A stretch of DNA of 64,000 nt from the NCBI GenBank assembly GCA_035222895.1, contig JAVYIG010000038.1, positions 186,001 through 250,000 of the forward strand, given 5' to 3'. The translations under genes were made by a program, and so were the position numbers. The notes below the pieces were generated by a model. It worked only from the letters and a program-made list of their open reading frames with translations. It searched no databases and was not told where the DNA came from. Of the stretch, positions 12,627 to 25,010 are shown in pieces; the stretch's first letter is position 1, and each line of letters opens with the position of its first letter. This DNA is from Strongylocentrotus droebachiensis. Lineage: Eukaryota > Echinodermata > Echinoidea > Camarodonta > Strongylocentrotidae.

Positions 12627-15100
12627 ATTACTGCCATGTTGCCAAGGTCACTAAAGACAGAAACTTGGAACATTGCCCAGTGTCATCAGTCATAAACCCG
12701 TAAAGCCATAAGGTCCTACTGCGTAAGGTATTCATACCAGGTGGTTCTAGACATATGCAGACGACACGCTGATATCATAACTCGCGCTAAACTGGGAATG
12801 TATTTCCTTCCGCCTCGGCACATGAGTTTTAAAGGGGATATTTAATGTTTCTGAAAAAATAAGTCAGAATGGATGGAATATACTCTTTATTCTTTAATAC
12901 TAAGAAGGGAAATAGAGTTTCCCTTTGACTTAGTGACAAAGATGTAACTACCTATTTTTGTTTTTGATATTAAGTTTGAAAAGGTAATAACACTTGATCA
13001 AAGTCTGCCTTATAAACCTTAAAGACCACATCCGAACTAAAAAATGAAATGGTTGAATTACATATCAATGGAAAGCTTATAAACCATAGATAACAACAAT
13101 AGATAACAACAATATCGATTATATCCCATTTTAGTGTCTGTCAGAGGAGTATCAGCTCTCTGAAAACTCAAAATCTAAAGCTTTGAAAATCGGAAGTTGT
13201 CGACATAAAGACTTGATGACATCATCTTGTGTGGAGTACGCCTATTCACAATGACTTTGCATTAATATAGCACGGCTCATCGCCTCAGCTATGTAGGTGA
13301 ACCGGTCTGTTCCACATGTTATGTCGTCACTGTAACTTCGGCAAGTTTGACCCCTGTTGACCCGTAATATAAAGGGATGCGGAAAATCACTCGGTTTTAA
13401 TTTGCTTTTGTGCAACAATGAAGGAGTACATACTTTTTATTCCTTTATATTTGTATTCTACATTCATTCAGTTTTCCATTGATAGCAAGTTTTATTTTCA
13501 TCGGGTAGGGTCTTTAATTACTAACTACACTACTGAAGAAAAGAAAAAAAATCGTCGAAAAAATCCTATTGTACCATCAGTCTTATACGAGAACTCGTTA
13601 GCGTCACTAGGACACAGCCGTTGGCCTCTCGTCTGTTTTATGGGTTAAACGGTGGGATGAGATTTACTGATCTGAACATTGTGTGTTGTATCTCCTGGTT
13701 GTACATTCGATCCTTGTTCTTGTTACCTCAGCTCGAATAAAAAGAAAATTACATTGCCCGCGCCATAAGGCAGTATTAGCAATTATTCTAATTTTAGCTC
13801 GGGTTCTGATTATTCAAAAGAGGCACTTTCTTTGATGTAATTAGGGACACGACACACTTTCAGGTGCAATAAAATGGAATGCCCGTCGGCCATGATTTAT
13901 TATTCAAACGAGGAGTTTCAGATTATAAGAGCCTGCAGGAGGAAGAAAGTATTCTATAATCGCTCACAATTTCGCATCTAATCCATTGGTATTACCGCTT
14001 AAGAATGCAGCAATTAAATTTGGTAATATAAGGGACATATCGTAAATCGTTATGACTGCTAATCGGCGGAAATTATTTATCGTTGACTGAATTATGTCAC
14101 GTGGTTCTTTAGAAAAAGGCATCGGTTCTTACTTCCACCTCATTTTAGTATGCTTCCGAATAATGACACCAATAAAATTCAGCATATTGAGGGAATGCTG
14201 GTGCAAAATCCCGAGATGGTTTACCTTTAAAAATCCAGCCATTCGTTGTGAAGATGCAGACAACATTCTAAGCAGCTGCATTGTCCCGTAAACACATGAA
14301 AATGCCAGCAAGCAAAGGCGTATGATGTGATTTTGATGGAGCATGGAGTCTGTTTTACCAGTCAAGTCGTTAGAATGCTTTACTAGGGGGTACTAAAAAA
14401 GGCTCAACAGATTTTGTCGGAACAGAATTCCTGTACACCTACACCTAAACTGTCACCCATGGAAGCATCTATTTCCCATGTGAAGTGTCATACAATGTGT
14501 GTCGATAAAGGGAACATGCCTATGTGACACCCCATTCAAACTTTCGGCATATTGCTAAAATTTGCTTACCCTTTTTTCACTTGTGAGACAATTTCTTTGC
14601 TTTTTGTCGGCGTCTTTTTGCCAAATATCTTGGTTGTAATCGCACTAAGTACTACCCTGAAAGGATGGTTTAAATTTGAAAGTCAAGGCCAGACAATCAT
14701 TACATATTTATATATTCGAATGAAGGATGAGAATCAACAGTAAAATCAGAATTAAGATAAAACTTTCGATGTTATAAAATGTAAAATATTCAGTATGGTG
14801 GTCGACAGACGACTTCCCACCAGGACTGGGGCACAACGACATGCACACCTTTACCGCTAATATTCATCTCATTACGTAACCTAATTGGTCTTCTCTGTAT
14901 CTCACCGATCGATACACTGCCCCGCAAAGTGCCAACATCTCAATTTGGTGCTACATTAATGGGGTGTCCTTGTATGCGTGTAATTAACAAGGCGTGAATA
15001 CATCATAGATGCTATAGTCATCGTAAATCAACCCTAAACAGAATGGGCTAAGCGGCCCGTTATATGCCAAGGGATCAAAGAAAGCGCCTGTTCAAACGAA
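12627..15100. other. Intergenic, no gene seen
   Basis: AT-rich, with short open frames lacking recognisable motifs. Nothing repeat-like stood out by eye. Confidence 0.5.
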
Positions 15101-15224
15101 TTAAGGAAGGTTCCACTTCTCTTAAAGTGTACATTGTTGACACATTTGGATACTAGGCCACTTTTCTGATGAATTAAGTGTAAATGGATAGCTTTTTATA
15201 GATGTGTTGACGGCTCTTGTTGCT

Positions 15225-15292
15225 ACAACATGTTGATATATAATGCATATTTTGAAACAGGAAATAAATAAATCAAATCAAATCAAATCAAA
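15225..15292 (+). repeat. LINE-like 3' end with (AAATC)n tail
   Basis: Ends AGGAAATAAATAAATC followed by AAATC repeats to 15292. Short tandem A-rich tails of this form mark the 3' ends of non-LTR retroposons in many invertebrates. No reverse transcriptase remnant was recognised upstream. Confidence 0.4.
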
Positions 15293-16189
15293 CAGACACA
15301 AATGTCAAGAACAGTTCATTTTCACACAGATATCTCATATTCAATAGAAAATTAAAGACAGTTATATTTTATTACCGCTCATTTTATCCTGGGGAAACAT
15401 CGACAAAATAGAATACGATTGAAATAATGTGCGATAGAATAAAAAGTTAAATAGGCGTAAAGAGCCATAATGGCTTTTATACCAAGAGTGTAATACATGT
15501 ATAGCCCGACACCTTTACCTTTTCATGTGCGAGGTGCAAAGATGTTCAAATCTGATTAAATGGCGCCGGCCTCTCATGTACATACAAAGGTGTGGGGAAT
15601 GAAACGGAAGACATGTAGCTGTGCTTCAGAAATGTATTTCAGCGAGCTTTCGGTTTTTGAAGGCCTTTTTTTCTCCAGGTTTCCGGAAGAGAAAAATAAA
15701 ATATCATGATGCAGTATTTTTGTAAAAACATTAATATGACATTTCTCATTTCCTTTTAAATTCAATTTAACAATGGCTGTAATTAAACAGTACATACATT
15801 TCACATTGCATGACATCATCAACAACTGCATTCAAATTAAGATCACTTTGATTCATTAAGGGATAAATCAAAATAATTATGGAGATAGAATGCCTTTATT
15901 AGAATGAAAATCTTAAGAAATGTAAAAACCAATAACAACTCTAATCGACTTCATGATCACTTAGTTAGTTGTAATGGTAAGATGTATGAAAAATGATAAA
16001 AACATTATATTTTAAATTCGGTACATTCAAACTGGTTTTCCTATTGAAAGTGTAAAAGAAAATATAAATATAATATTATTGTTAATAAGATGGGACGTAA
16101 TGGGATGAGAAAGAATGAGAGAAAGGTAGAAAGAGATAACAAGAGAAATTAGAGGAATAGGGAGCGATAAATTGAAAGACAATAAATTT

Positions 16190-16290
16190 GGATAGGGAGA
16201 GAGAAAGAGAGAGAGAGAGAGAGAGGAGAAGAGAGAGAGAGGGAGCAAATAGAGAAAGAGAGAAAGTGGAGAGAGGAAGTGGAGACTGAG
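16190..16290. repeat. GA-rich microsatellite
   Basis: About 100 bp of GA/GGA/AAAG units. The minus-strand Ser/Leu frames across it are low complexity. Confidence 0.85.
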
Positions 16291-17030
16291 AGAAAGATGA
16301 CAACGATTCAGTATGCATGTCAAACCACCGTCTAACTGAGGACGTTCCCTTCAATTAGACAAACAATAAACCATGCAGCTCACTTGTAACACAGTAATCA
16401 TTTGCTTTATTGACTAATGAGTGTTCACAAATGAGAGCTTCACTCCAATAAGTTGTATTCTTATCTCTCTCTCTCTTTCTCAATTTCTCATATCCACTAC
16501 CTGATCGATTAAACATGCGCCAAGCGTATGGTATCTATGACTGGGTCTTGGCTGGGGCTCGACTGGTCTTGACTGATACCGTGTGTTTTAGATCCATTAG
16601 CCAGCCATTCAGTGATTAGTTTCTAGATTAATCAAAGGTCAGATCAGATATTGGTTTCCTAAACGAATTGTCGTCAAGCGGGGTATTCTTCTTTTACGTT
16701 CCTATACTCCCCAGTTTGAATGCCTGCAGTTACATAGATCAATACAATGCATGTAGAATCATGCCTTTGCATTCATTATTGTTGATAATTTGCATTCGAA
16801 GATTGGCAGGAATTTAAGAGCCCTATAGCTATCCTAAAGAACGTATTCGAATCCCTATCCGTAATCCAAATAATTTTATGAGCTGAAAATCGATTACCAT
16901 ATTATTTTTTTAATTAAAGATACTCCGACTTCACGCAAATTGATAATTCTAACGTTGATTCGTATCAATCTTTTTAAAAGAAGATATTGGTAAACCAAGT
17001 AAGCAACCGTTTAAAACAGTCATTAATATA

Positions 17031-17105
17031 CAATAATACACATCAGTGAGGGCATTAGTAAGAATAATTTTACTAATGCCCGAACAAAATTATGTGTATT
17101 ATTTG
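17031..17105. repeat. Near-perfect inverted repeat (cruciform-prone)
   Basis: CAATAATACACAT (17031-17043) pairs with ATGTGTATTATTTG (17092-17105), and GGGCATTAGTAA pairs with TTACTAATGCCC inside it, leaving an 8-base loop. It lies about 60 bp from the palindromes at 17164-17208. Confidence 0.7.
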
Positions 17106-17163
17106 TTTTATAAGACTATGTTTTATTTGTTTTATAAAATGATGTTTTGTAACATGATTATAA

Positions 17164-17208
17164 TAATGACCGGTCATTACCATTGGATAATGACCGGTCA
17201 TTATCCAA
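17164..17208. repeat. Two adjacent palindromes sharing the core AATGACCGGTCATT
   Basis: TAATGACCGGTCATTA (17164-17179) is a perfect 16-bp palindrome. The next, 17183-17208, is a perfect 26-bp palindrome centred on ACCGGT and flanked by TTGGAT/ATCCAA. Confidence 0.8.
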
Positions 17209-17734
17209 ATTACGCGTAAGCCAAAATAAATGCCTGGTCACGTGTACGCTCTCACCCAATCATTTTATAACATACGCTAATGATCATCCACATACGACGT
17301 AAATTACTGGAAAATGTCATTGAAGTACATTTTAACCTATTAAACCTATTTTATCTATGTAATCTGAAATGCTAGGTTTCATTAGTTGTTTGTGCCAGAC
17401 GGTTGTCTTCATCCACTATACCTTATGTTATTGTCTGTAAAAAAAGAAGAAAAAAGATGAGGCGTAAACGACACCAGCCTAAGTTTTCAGCATACTTTCT
17501 GCGTCTTTAAAACAATCTTTTTAAAGTCTGATTTAAAATTCAAGTGAAGATATTGATACATGTATAAAGGCTATATTGGGGTTGTTTATTTCGATAATTC
17601 ATTGAATGAGTTTATTTTGATATACAATGATAGATAATTGACAATGAATCTCGTAGTCTAGAGAATGTTTGCATTGCTTTGGACAAACCATGGAATCAAA
17701 ATGGGCACACCCCTCCCCCCAAAAAAAAGAATTC

Positions 17735-17973
17735 TTAAAGGGCCCATGACATCGAAATAGCTCATTGATGACTGACAGATGATATCACAAGGGGAATGAG
17801 ATATGGAGGTCTTTGGGGGTGGAGCGTAGCAAGTTTGAAAAACAAATATTTCAACAGCTATTTAAAAATCTATGAAACAAATTCAGAAGTTTACATATCA
17901 ACATATGATATATATATGCAGGATTGCACACCATCAGGAATACACTTATATTTCGATTTCATGGGCCCTTTAA
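17735..17973. mobile_element. TTAA-flanked MITE (piggyBac-like)
   Basis: The element 17739-17969 has terminal inverted repeats AGGGCCCATGACATCGAAAT and ATTTCGATTTCATGGGCCCT, 21 bp with one mismatch. Both ends are bordered by TTAA (17735-17738 and 17970-17973). TTAA duplication is the hallmark of piggyBac-type transposition. At 231 bp it has no transposase, so it would be nonautonomous. Confidence 0.65.
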
Positions 17974-19990
17974 ATACTTTTCACCCCAATATCCGATCAG
18001 GGAAGATGCCGCCCTCACTGCTTATGAGAGGATACGCCTTTTATCAGCCTTCCTATTCCAAGCCCTTTGCTCTACACACAGCCAATGTTCATGTAGGTCT
18101 ATCGACTATTTATTATATTTAAATGAGAATATGTTTCATGTTTGTCATGTTCAACTCATCTGAACTCAACTTCAACTCTAACTCTACGTCATCCCTTTTC
18201 ATCATCTTACATTTCTTCATCTTCTTTCCGCCGCTTTCAGCATCTCGCTCGCTTTTATTTCCCCTCTATCCATTCTTCAACATCAACGCCAGATCTTGTC
18301 TAACGCCAAACTCCATTCCTGCCTGCTTCCAGCAACGCAGAGATTACATTATACCCAAATCAGCTCAAATAGATATCGGTGGGTTCTTGTACATGCACTT
18401 AGCCCAAGCAAACAATACCCAGCGCGAATGTGTCGGTATTCCACCCTCGAGGTATTATGAGACCTACTTCAACCGGCGTGATTAATTGTCAATGTCACAT
18501 CGTAATCAAATGATACTTTATTTCTCCATCTTAGCAATTTCTGTCTTCGCTCAACCGTCAGTCACAATTCTTAAAAGTGGAGACTTCGGGGTATTTGGGC
18601 GATAGAGAACGTCGGAAAGACGTAATTTATCGGAAAATGGGCATCTCAGGGAGTTAAATTCTTCAATTGCTTGCACTTTTCGCGGGGGGCAGTGACCAAG
18701 AAATGGTCGTTTTGAGTCTTGATTCATAAGAAGTGAGTCTTCGTGGAAAATTCAGCTACAGGCGAAACAATTGATTGTATTATTTTCTTTCAAAATAAAT
18801 CATAACATTCGTACGTTATATGAATTACATTCAAGAGTTCTCAGAATTGGCAGAGGGCTGTGTTTGTACTACGTAGGGATTCGTGATATGAAAGGGAATA
18901 CATGTCAAGATAGTGACATAACATTCAATACGATCCTGTTAATATTTTGGAAATAGACATTACGGTACAGCAAATTTTTGATTAAAACATAGTAAACCAT
19001 ATAGTTGTAGTTTACGACGTATCAAATTTGGGAGATGATAAAATACAAAAGAAATAATACTTTAATACAATCATTTATAAGAAACTTTAACATTTTGAAA
19101 TATTTTACTTATTGAACATGTTGAAGGAAATGGTAGAAGACATTCTAAAAGAGTTGCTTTTCTGATAGCTCCCCCATTTCATCTCGTTTAAAAATCTCCG
19201 GTATACAGATTCAGATTTCAATTTATTGTACGGGGGTTTCAATTTTGGTTTGAAGTTCAAAAATAATCCCTTCCTTACGTTTTTTCATTCGCTCACAAAA
19301 GGTTCAACGAACTTCGAATCTAATGCTGTTGTCACAACCCTTTTGATGTACAGAAATGCTTTCATTGTCTTTCAATGCTACAGTACCCAGTTTCTTATTT
19401 GCTCCGCTTGAGCGAATCGTTGTCATGTTGAATGAATAACGCACAATCACGTCCAAGTTTACAGGTCATTGTATAGAAATAAATAAAATGGATGGGCTGT
19501 AGTTTAATATGGGTAGCATTTCACAGGCAGACAGTATTTATGTAGAAAGAAAAAAAATCTAAATTTTTACCATGGATGTTCTCCAGGTGAAATGAAGTTC
19601 AATATACCACGACCATCATACCCAAAGCGTCGTCTCTTAAAAGACATATAGCATCTGACCATGAACTCCAAACGATTGATGAGTAGGCCGGGCATCAACA
19701 GAGAGTTATACAATGTTTATTGTGCCAAGAAAAACATGCATAATAGTGAAATGAAAGTAAGATCTAAAAACCGTGGGCGGTGAATTTCATTGTGATTATA
19801 GAGGACAATAGATAGATGTAAAAGCAATTTTAAATGGATTATTGAAAAGACTTTGCATATCAAAGACTTTGAGAGCTGATGATCATTCGATATAAGCCTA
19901 GAGGTATATGAAGATTAAGATTCAATTCACTTAGTGAAATCTCATCGCCTCTCCCCTTTCTTTTTCTTAGTTTCTTTCTTTCTTCCTTTA
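17974..19990. other. Intergenic, no gene seen
   Basis: The open frames of 60-120 codons at 17796-18485 and 19226-19411 have no motif, no supporting splice context and a composition matching the surroundings. Confidence 0.45.
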
Positions 19991-19994
19991 TCTC

Positions 19995-19997
<3 letters not shown>

Positions 19998-20030
<33 letters not shown>
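19998..20030. repeat. (CT)n microsatellite
   Basis: Pure CT run within a wider pyrimidine-rich stretch (19950-20130). Confidence 0.9.
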
Positions 20031-20032
<2 letters not shown>

Positions 20033-20558
20033 TCTCTTCTCCTTCTTGCCTGCTCTCCTCTTCTTTCTCATCACACTAACCTTCTTAATTTTCAATCTTC
20101 TTTTTTTTTTCTTCTTTTTTCCTGAACTTTACGTTTACCAATATATCTCCGAATATAGTACACACGATCCATTATGGTTGGTCAATTTTGTGTCAGACTA
20201 GCCATCGGAAATGGTCTGTCAAATGACGTTATGACCGATCCTTAGTGTTTATTCGAAATCGGATCAAACTAGATTTAGATTGCTAGATATTACGTTATGA
20301 AAACATTTATTGTAATGCTCTGCCCTGCAATATCACTGGCTTCATCTTACCTACCCCCACACCGCATGTTTACCACACAATAACACTTATCAAATATGCG
20401 ATTTAAAAAAAATGAAATAAATATTTAAAAAAAAAATATATATATATAGACATATATATACGATGGTGCATCAGTCATGTCAGTGATTTCCCGCAAATGT
20501 GTTGCAGCTTGACTACCTTGGTACCAGAGAAATCTCCTCACATTATTATAATCTTATA

Positions 20559-20963
20559 CAGTAGGCTTGCGGGTGCACCATGTGTGTGAGAGAGAGAGGG
20601 GATTGAGGAGTCCTGAAAAAGACTCTCGGCAATCTTGCTTGAGGGTGTGTAGTCCTGAAAAGGACTGGTTGTGTAGTCCTGAACTGAAAGACTGTTGGTT
20701 ATCTTTCTTAGCTTATAGTTCTAAGAAGAACTATAGCGCTTGGAGAGGTGGGAGGAGTGGCTCGACGTTTCCAACAGGTTGACTATCCGTCGTCAGGAGT
20801 CGTCGTCATCAGCACTATAAGCTAAGAAAGATAACCAACAGTTTTTTTTAAAACTACACAAACAGTCCTTTTCAGGACTACACACCCTCAAGAATGATCA
20901 CCAAGAGTCCTTTTCAGGACTCCTCAATCCTCTCTTTCACATGGTGCACCCGCAAGCCTACTG
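20559..20963. mobile_element. 405-bp fold-back element flanked by TATA
   Basis: Arms of about 155 bp. CAGTAGGCTTGCGGGTGCAC..ATGTG at the left is the reverse complement of CACATGGTGCACCCGCAAGC..CTACTG at the right, and similarity continues to TTAGCTTATAG next to the centre. The arms carry several copies of the mini-palindrome AGTCCTGAAAAGGACT. TATA sits outside both ends (20555-20558 and 20964-20967), fitting a TA or TATA target duplication. No coding capacity. Confidence 0.7.
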
Positions 20964-21063
20964 TATATCTACATCACCATGCAAGCCGACACTTACAAGC
21001 AGCATCTATTATACTCCTGAATTGAACAGTTTCCAGAGACAATTTCATCCATTGTTATGCACT

Positions 21064-21350
21064 TATAATAATAATAATACTACAGTATTTGTAATGCGCC
21101 ATCGATCTAGTAAACTATCCTGAGGCGCAGATGGAAATTATTACCCTGGATTTTTAGCACGGCTGCCATTTCGGCGCTCTAGCATTTCAAGGAATAAATT
21201 CCTACCAGGTACTCATTTACATCACATGGGTTGGGTGTGGCAAATGTAGATCAATGTCTTGCCAAAGGACATTAGTGCCGAGGTGGGACTCGAGCTGCTG
21301 ACCTTGTGATCAACAGTCCGGCGACTTATCCACTCGACCACGACACCTCT
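21064..21350 (-). repeat. tRNA-derived SINE
   Basis: Read on the minus strand it opens AGAGGTGTCGTGGTCGAGTG (A-box-like), then GATCACAAGGTCAGC and CTCGAGTCCCACC (B-box-like), then CACTAATGTCCTTTGGCAAG, and ends in (ATT)n at 21064-21085. A diverged relative in the same orientation is at 24086-24315 and shares the TTGCCAAAGGACAT segment. Confidence 0.65.
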
Positions 21351-21735
21351 AGTTGTCGACACAACACAACAACATCAACAACTTTTGGTAAATTTGCAAC
21401 ATAAAATATTTCCTATAGATCTAGATGCAAAAAAAGTAGATAAAGAAAAGAAAATAGCAAAACAGGCCCAAATAATGTTTGTGTTGTTCTTGATGAGGAG
21501 TTGGATGACGCTATTTTGAAGGCGAATATCTTCAGCTCCAAACGGTCGAGACTGACGCCGGCCTACGATATCGACAACGGTCGCTTGGCCTTTCACAGTC
21601 AATAAGTAACTGCCAATTTGTATCTTGAATCAAGACAAAATATGTCATAATAATCAAAATAATTTCTTGCAGGCGAGGTAGACCAACCTCTCTGCTTCTA
21701 CCAATACATTATTATTTATCCAATGTATTAACATT

Positions 21736-21870
21736 ATGATAGATAGAAGAAGAGAGAGGGGGGGGGGGGCAAATAGAGAGACGGGCAGTGCTAGAGACAA
21801 AGAGAAAAAGAGAGAGAAAGTGAGACAGACAGAGATAGATAGAAAGAGAAAGAGAAAGAGAGAGAGAGAG
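21736..21870. repeat. GA-rich microsatellite with G run
   Basis: AGAGAGAGGGGGGGGGGG near 21750-21770 and (GA)n at about 21845-21871. Confidence 0.85.
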
Positions 21871-21879
21871 AGGGTTGTG

Positions 21880-24060
21880 TCTTTGTCTCAAAATGTTATC
21901 GCCAAGAAAGCAATAATGTTGCCCTGTTGAAAGAGCGCGGTCAAAAGAAATAACGTAATAAAACGGTCTGTGACCTTTGCTGAAATGTCTTTGACTTTGT
22001 AATGTGGCACACGGTAGTTACAGTCCTGGTATGCTAATGACTTTGTTTTCTAACTGCTCTATCTAAATAAAACTTTGTCTTTTTTTGTTCTCTCTCTCTC
22101 TCTCTGGGCAAGGGTGCTATTGACGTGTGGCTATCATCGCATTGGCTTCGGAAAAATATATTTTTTGACTAAACTTTAAATGATTTTAGACGATTACGCT
22201 CTGCCTCGAGGGTAAAACGAGGTGTAATTTCATGACACCACCAAAGAATACGATTTCTATACTCGTTTTGTTTGTTCGTTTTCAAAAAAATCTGAACTGA
22301 CAAGATTATCTTCAAGATCGTACGATCTGAGGATCGTCCAAATCGATTTACAATGAGCGAATGTCCGCAGGCACAGATTGTGTGACTAAAACGAAACGCA
22401 GAAGCGTACGCACGTATAACATGTTAAATAAAACAAAACGTAGGTTAGATTCCTGGATTAGCTTAGCAATCAGATGGAAAACATAAAGCATTAAAAGCCG
22501 ATCCTTTACTATCTGCCAATCGAAATATGTCCTTGTCACCTAATCTCCCAAAACCTCTAGAATTGTTAGTAAAGTTCAAAGAGCAAAATGAAAGAAATAT
22601 GGATTTAACCAAACGAAAATAAGATGGATGTGTATGTGGGATTCCGCTGGAGATCTATTGAGTACATTTTCTTGCACAATGTTTGAACTGTATAGTTCAT
22701 GATATACTATTTATACTAATAATTTATTTTTACATCGCCCGGCTCCTCGCTCTCTCTCTCTCTCTCTTTCAGCATCTATAAACAGACACCGGGAGAAAAG
22801 AAGATTACCGCAATTGTGATTTTCGCCGGGATCATTGCTTTTTTTTCTGAAACGTTATACCATAAGACAAACATTTCAACTTTCGGAACGTCAACCTATA
22901 GCTTCCCTATGGCTGAATACCCAGCGTACCCAGCATAGGTGTTCCTGATGTCTGAAAGCCTTATTAGAAGCAAGACAAAGCACCGTTAAATTAAGGTAAC
23001 TTCTCCGTCATGCCCCTTAAAGGTTACTTTTGAGGTAAACAGCGGTCATCGCTAACAATGTCAGGGAGAGAAAGAAAATGTACATGCATAATCTCATTCC
23101 AAACACGTGTTACAGATTTCAATGCTTCATGTATCTCCCAAACCAGGCACAGGGGTGATATCAATCTACTATAATGTAGACATGAATGCATATCGCTGCA
23201 CAATCAAATAACATTTCCAAGAAATTTATTTCGTTTACTGATGAAGTAAGCGGTAAATGCTTTGATTTTGTTCGTGATAAAGAGGATGGCAAGAGGAAAA
23301 CACACATTACGGGGTCCCCAACTATCCTGGATTTGTTTTAAACCTGAAAAAGGGTGTCCATCTTTTCCAGCAAGGGAATGGTCAGGTAATTTGGGGAAAA
23401 TCAATCATATCACTTGGAAATCAGGAACTTTCAATTGCCCTCACAGAGATTATGCGTAATCAGTATCTTTTATCGTCTCTTAATTGAGCAGCAACTCAAC
23501 TTGATGAGTATCTATGTAGTCAGAATTTGCATTAAAATTGTGGATTTGTATAGCGAACACATCTTCCTATAATTACACCCAGGGCGCACAAAAACAAGAA
23601 ATTACAAGACAATACAAAAGCTAGTAAAAACAGATAAAAATGACAACACAATTATCAGATACGGTCAAATCAGATACTATAAATTAATCAGATAGATACA
23701 AAAAGCAGATACATTGCCACTTTAATATCTTTTCAAAACTATGATTAAAAACATTCTTCAATAAGTTGTAGGTTTTGTTTATAAGGAAGGTTTCAGGTTC
23801 TTGGGGAAGATTGAAATTGCTGCAAGTCAATAATTAATGGTCAATTAATTTTTAAACATATCAGAACATGAACAACTTTATTTTTGTTTCAATGCATGTA
23901 CAACACTCTCTTGGTCTGATAATTCTGATTCGTGACAGGCGAAGTCGTTAATTATGCATGATTTAAGGTGCTACCGCAGACAAACCGACTACAGTTGTGG
24001 TATGGTCAAAAGTAGATACTACTGATTTTGGCTTCACTCAACGCTAGATTTGATCACCAC
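21880..24060. other. Intergenic, no gene seen
   Basis: AT-rich. Short CT runs lie at 22090-22106 and 22750-22770. Open frames of 60-66 codons without recognisable motifs. Confidence 0.5.
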
Positions 24061-24085
24061 ACAGAGGAATTGAGAGAGGTCACAT

Positions 24086-24315
24086 GCTCCACTTCCTGGG
24101 GAGTATTCCAACCAGGCGTCATTTTGCAAGCGCACACGTGCCAAGCTATTTGACGATCCTTATACGGGTACCCATTAACACATGTGAAGAGAGTGGCAAA
24201 AGTGGATTAATGTCTTGCCAAAGGACATGAGTGCCGTGGTGAGACTCGGAACACATAAACAGTATAAATTATGATCCACACCCGGTGACATAATTCACTA
24301 GACCACATCACCTCT
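24086..24315 (-). repeat. Diverged tRNA-derived SINE
   Basis: AGAGGTGATGTGGTCTAGTG on the minus strand matches the head of the 21064-21350 element. GTCTTGCCAAAGGACATGAG (plus-strand wording) matches its middle. The distal end contains CACTTCCTGGGGAGTATTCC, the reverse complement of the start of 8116-8275, linking all three to one family. Confidence 0.6.
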
Positions 24316-24326
24316 AGATTCGGGTA

Positions 24327-24445
24327 AAGGTTAACAATAATTGTGAGCATTCTCATTTCTTTATTTCGAGTGAAAGAATATCAGAGCAATAATGTCACAT
24401 AAATAATTGCTCTTTTAAAATAATCTCATATGCGGAATATGGCGA
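24327..24445 (+). repeat. Interspersed repeat, copy 3 (diverged fragment)
   Basis: GGTTAACAATAATTGTGAGC, then a GTGAAAGAATATCAGA stretch and ATTGCTCTT.., follow the same order as in 52281-52440. It is adjacent to a SINE-like fragment on the minus strand (24086-24315). Confidence 0.5.
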
Positions 24446-24954
24446 TAAAATACTTCAATTCTTGACGCTAAATGTATGTGTGTAGTACCATCACGTGTGC
24501 AGTGGTTTGTAACCATTTTTATTATTAAAAAACCTTATCATGTATCATTGTTCCATTCATCACATTATAAACTATTCAGAATAACTTCTAGACATTCTTC
24601 TTCTTCTTTTTTGTCTCAAAGGGAATCACAAGACCAATACTCAGCATTATCCCTTATAATGTTACATTAAAGGTCACTTGGAAAAACAAATGTCATTCGT
24701 ACATTTATCTCCAGAGGAATCAAGTGGTAATATGATTTAGTTATCTTATGAGTTTGTGTCCAGTGTATTCCTTATATTGCCAGAAAATGTACACGTATCT
24801 ATATTTTCAAAGCATTTGTTAAAAGTAATACAACTTTGAACATTCACATCAAAATTCCAGTCCAAAAGGTTAAAGATACCAAGATTATGATGAAACCTAC
24901 AATTTTAACAATGTCTCTTTAAAGAACGGCTCTAGTTAAGGTTGCAGAGCCTTT

Positions 24955-25010
24955 CAAGATTTAAGATTCAAGATTTTATTGTCCATATGTAATATAGAAA
25001 TTTGTTTTCC
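24955..25010 (-). repeat. LINE-like tail, antisense
   Basis: TTTAAGATTCAAGATTTTAT followed by TGTCCATATGTAATA reads, on the other strand, as an AATAAAATCTTGAATC-type tail seen at the 3' ends of invertebrate non-LTR retroposons. Confidence 0.35.

Noticed and set aside
12389..12703. 104-codon frame
   Set aside because: It spans the inverted-repeat element. Its symmetry explains the lack of stops.
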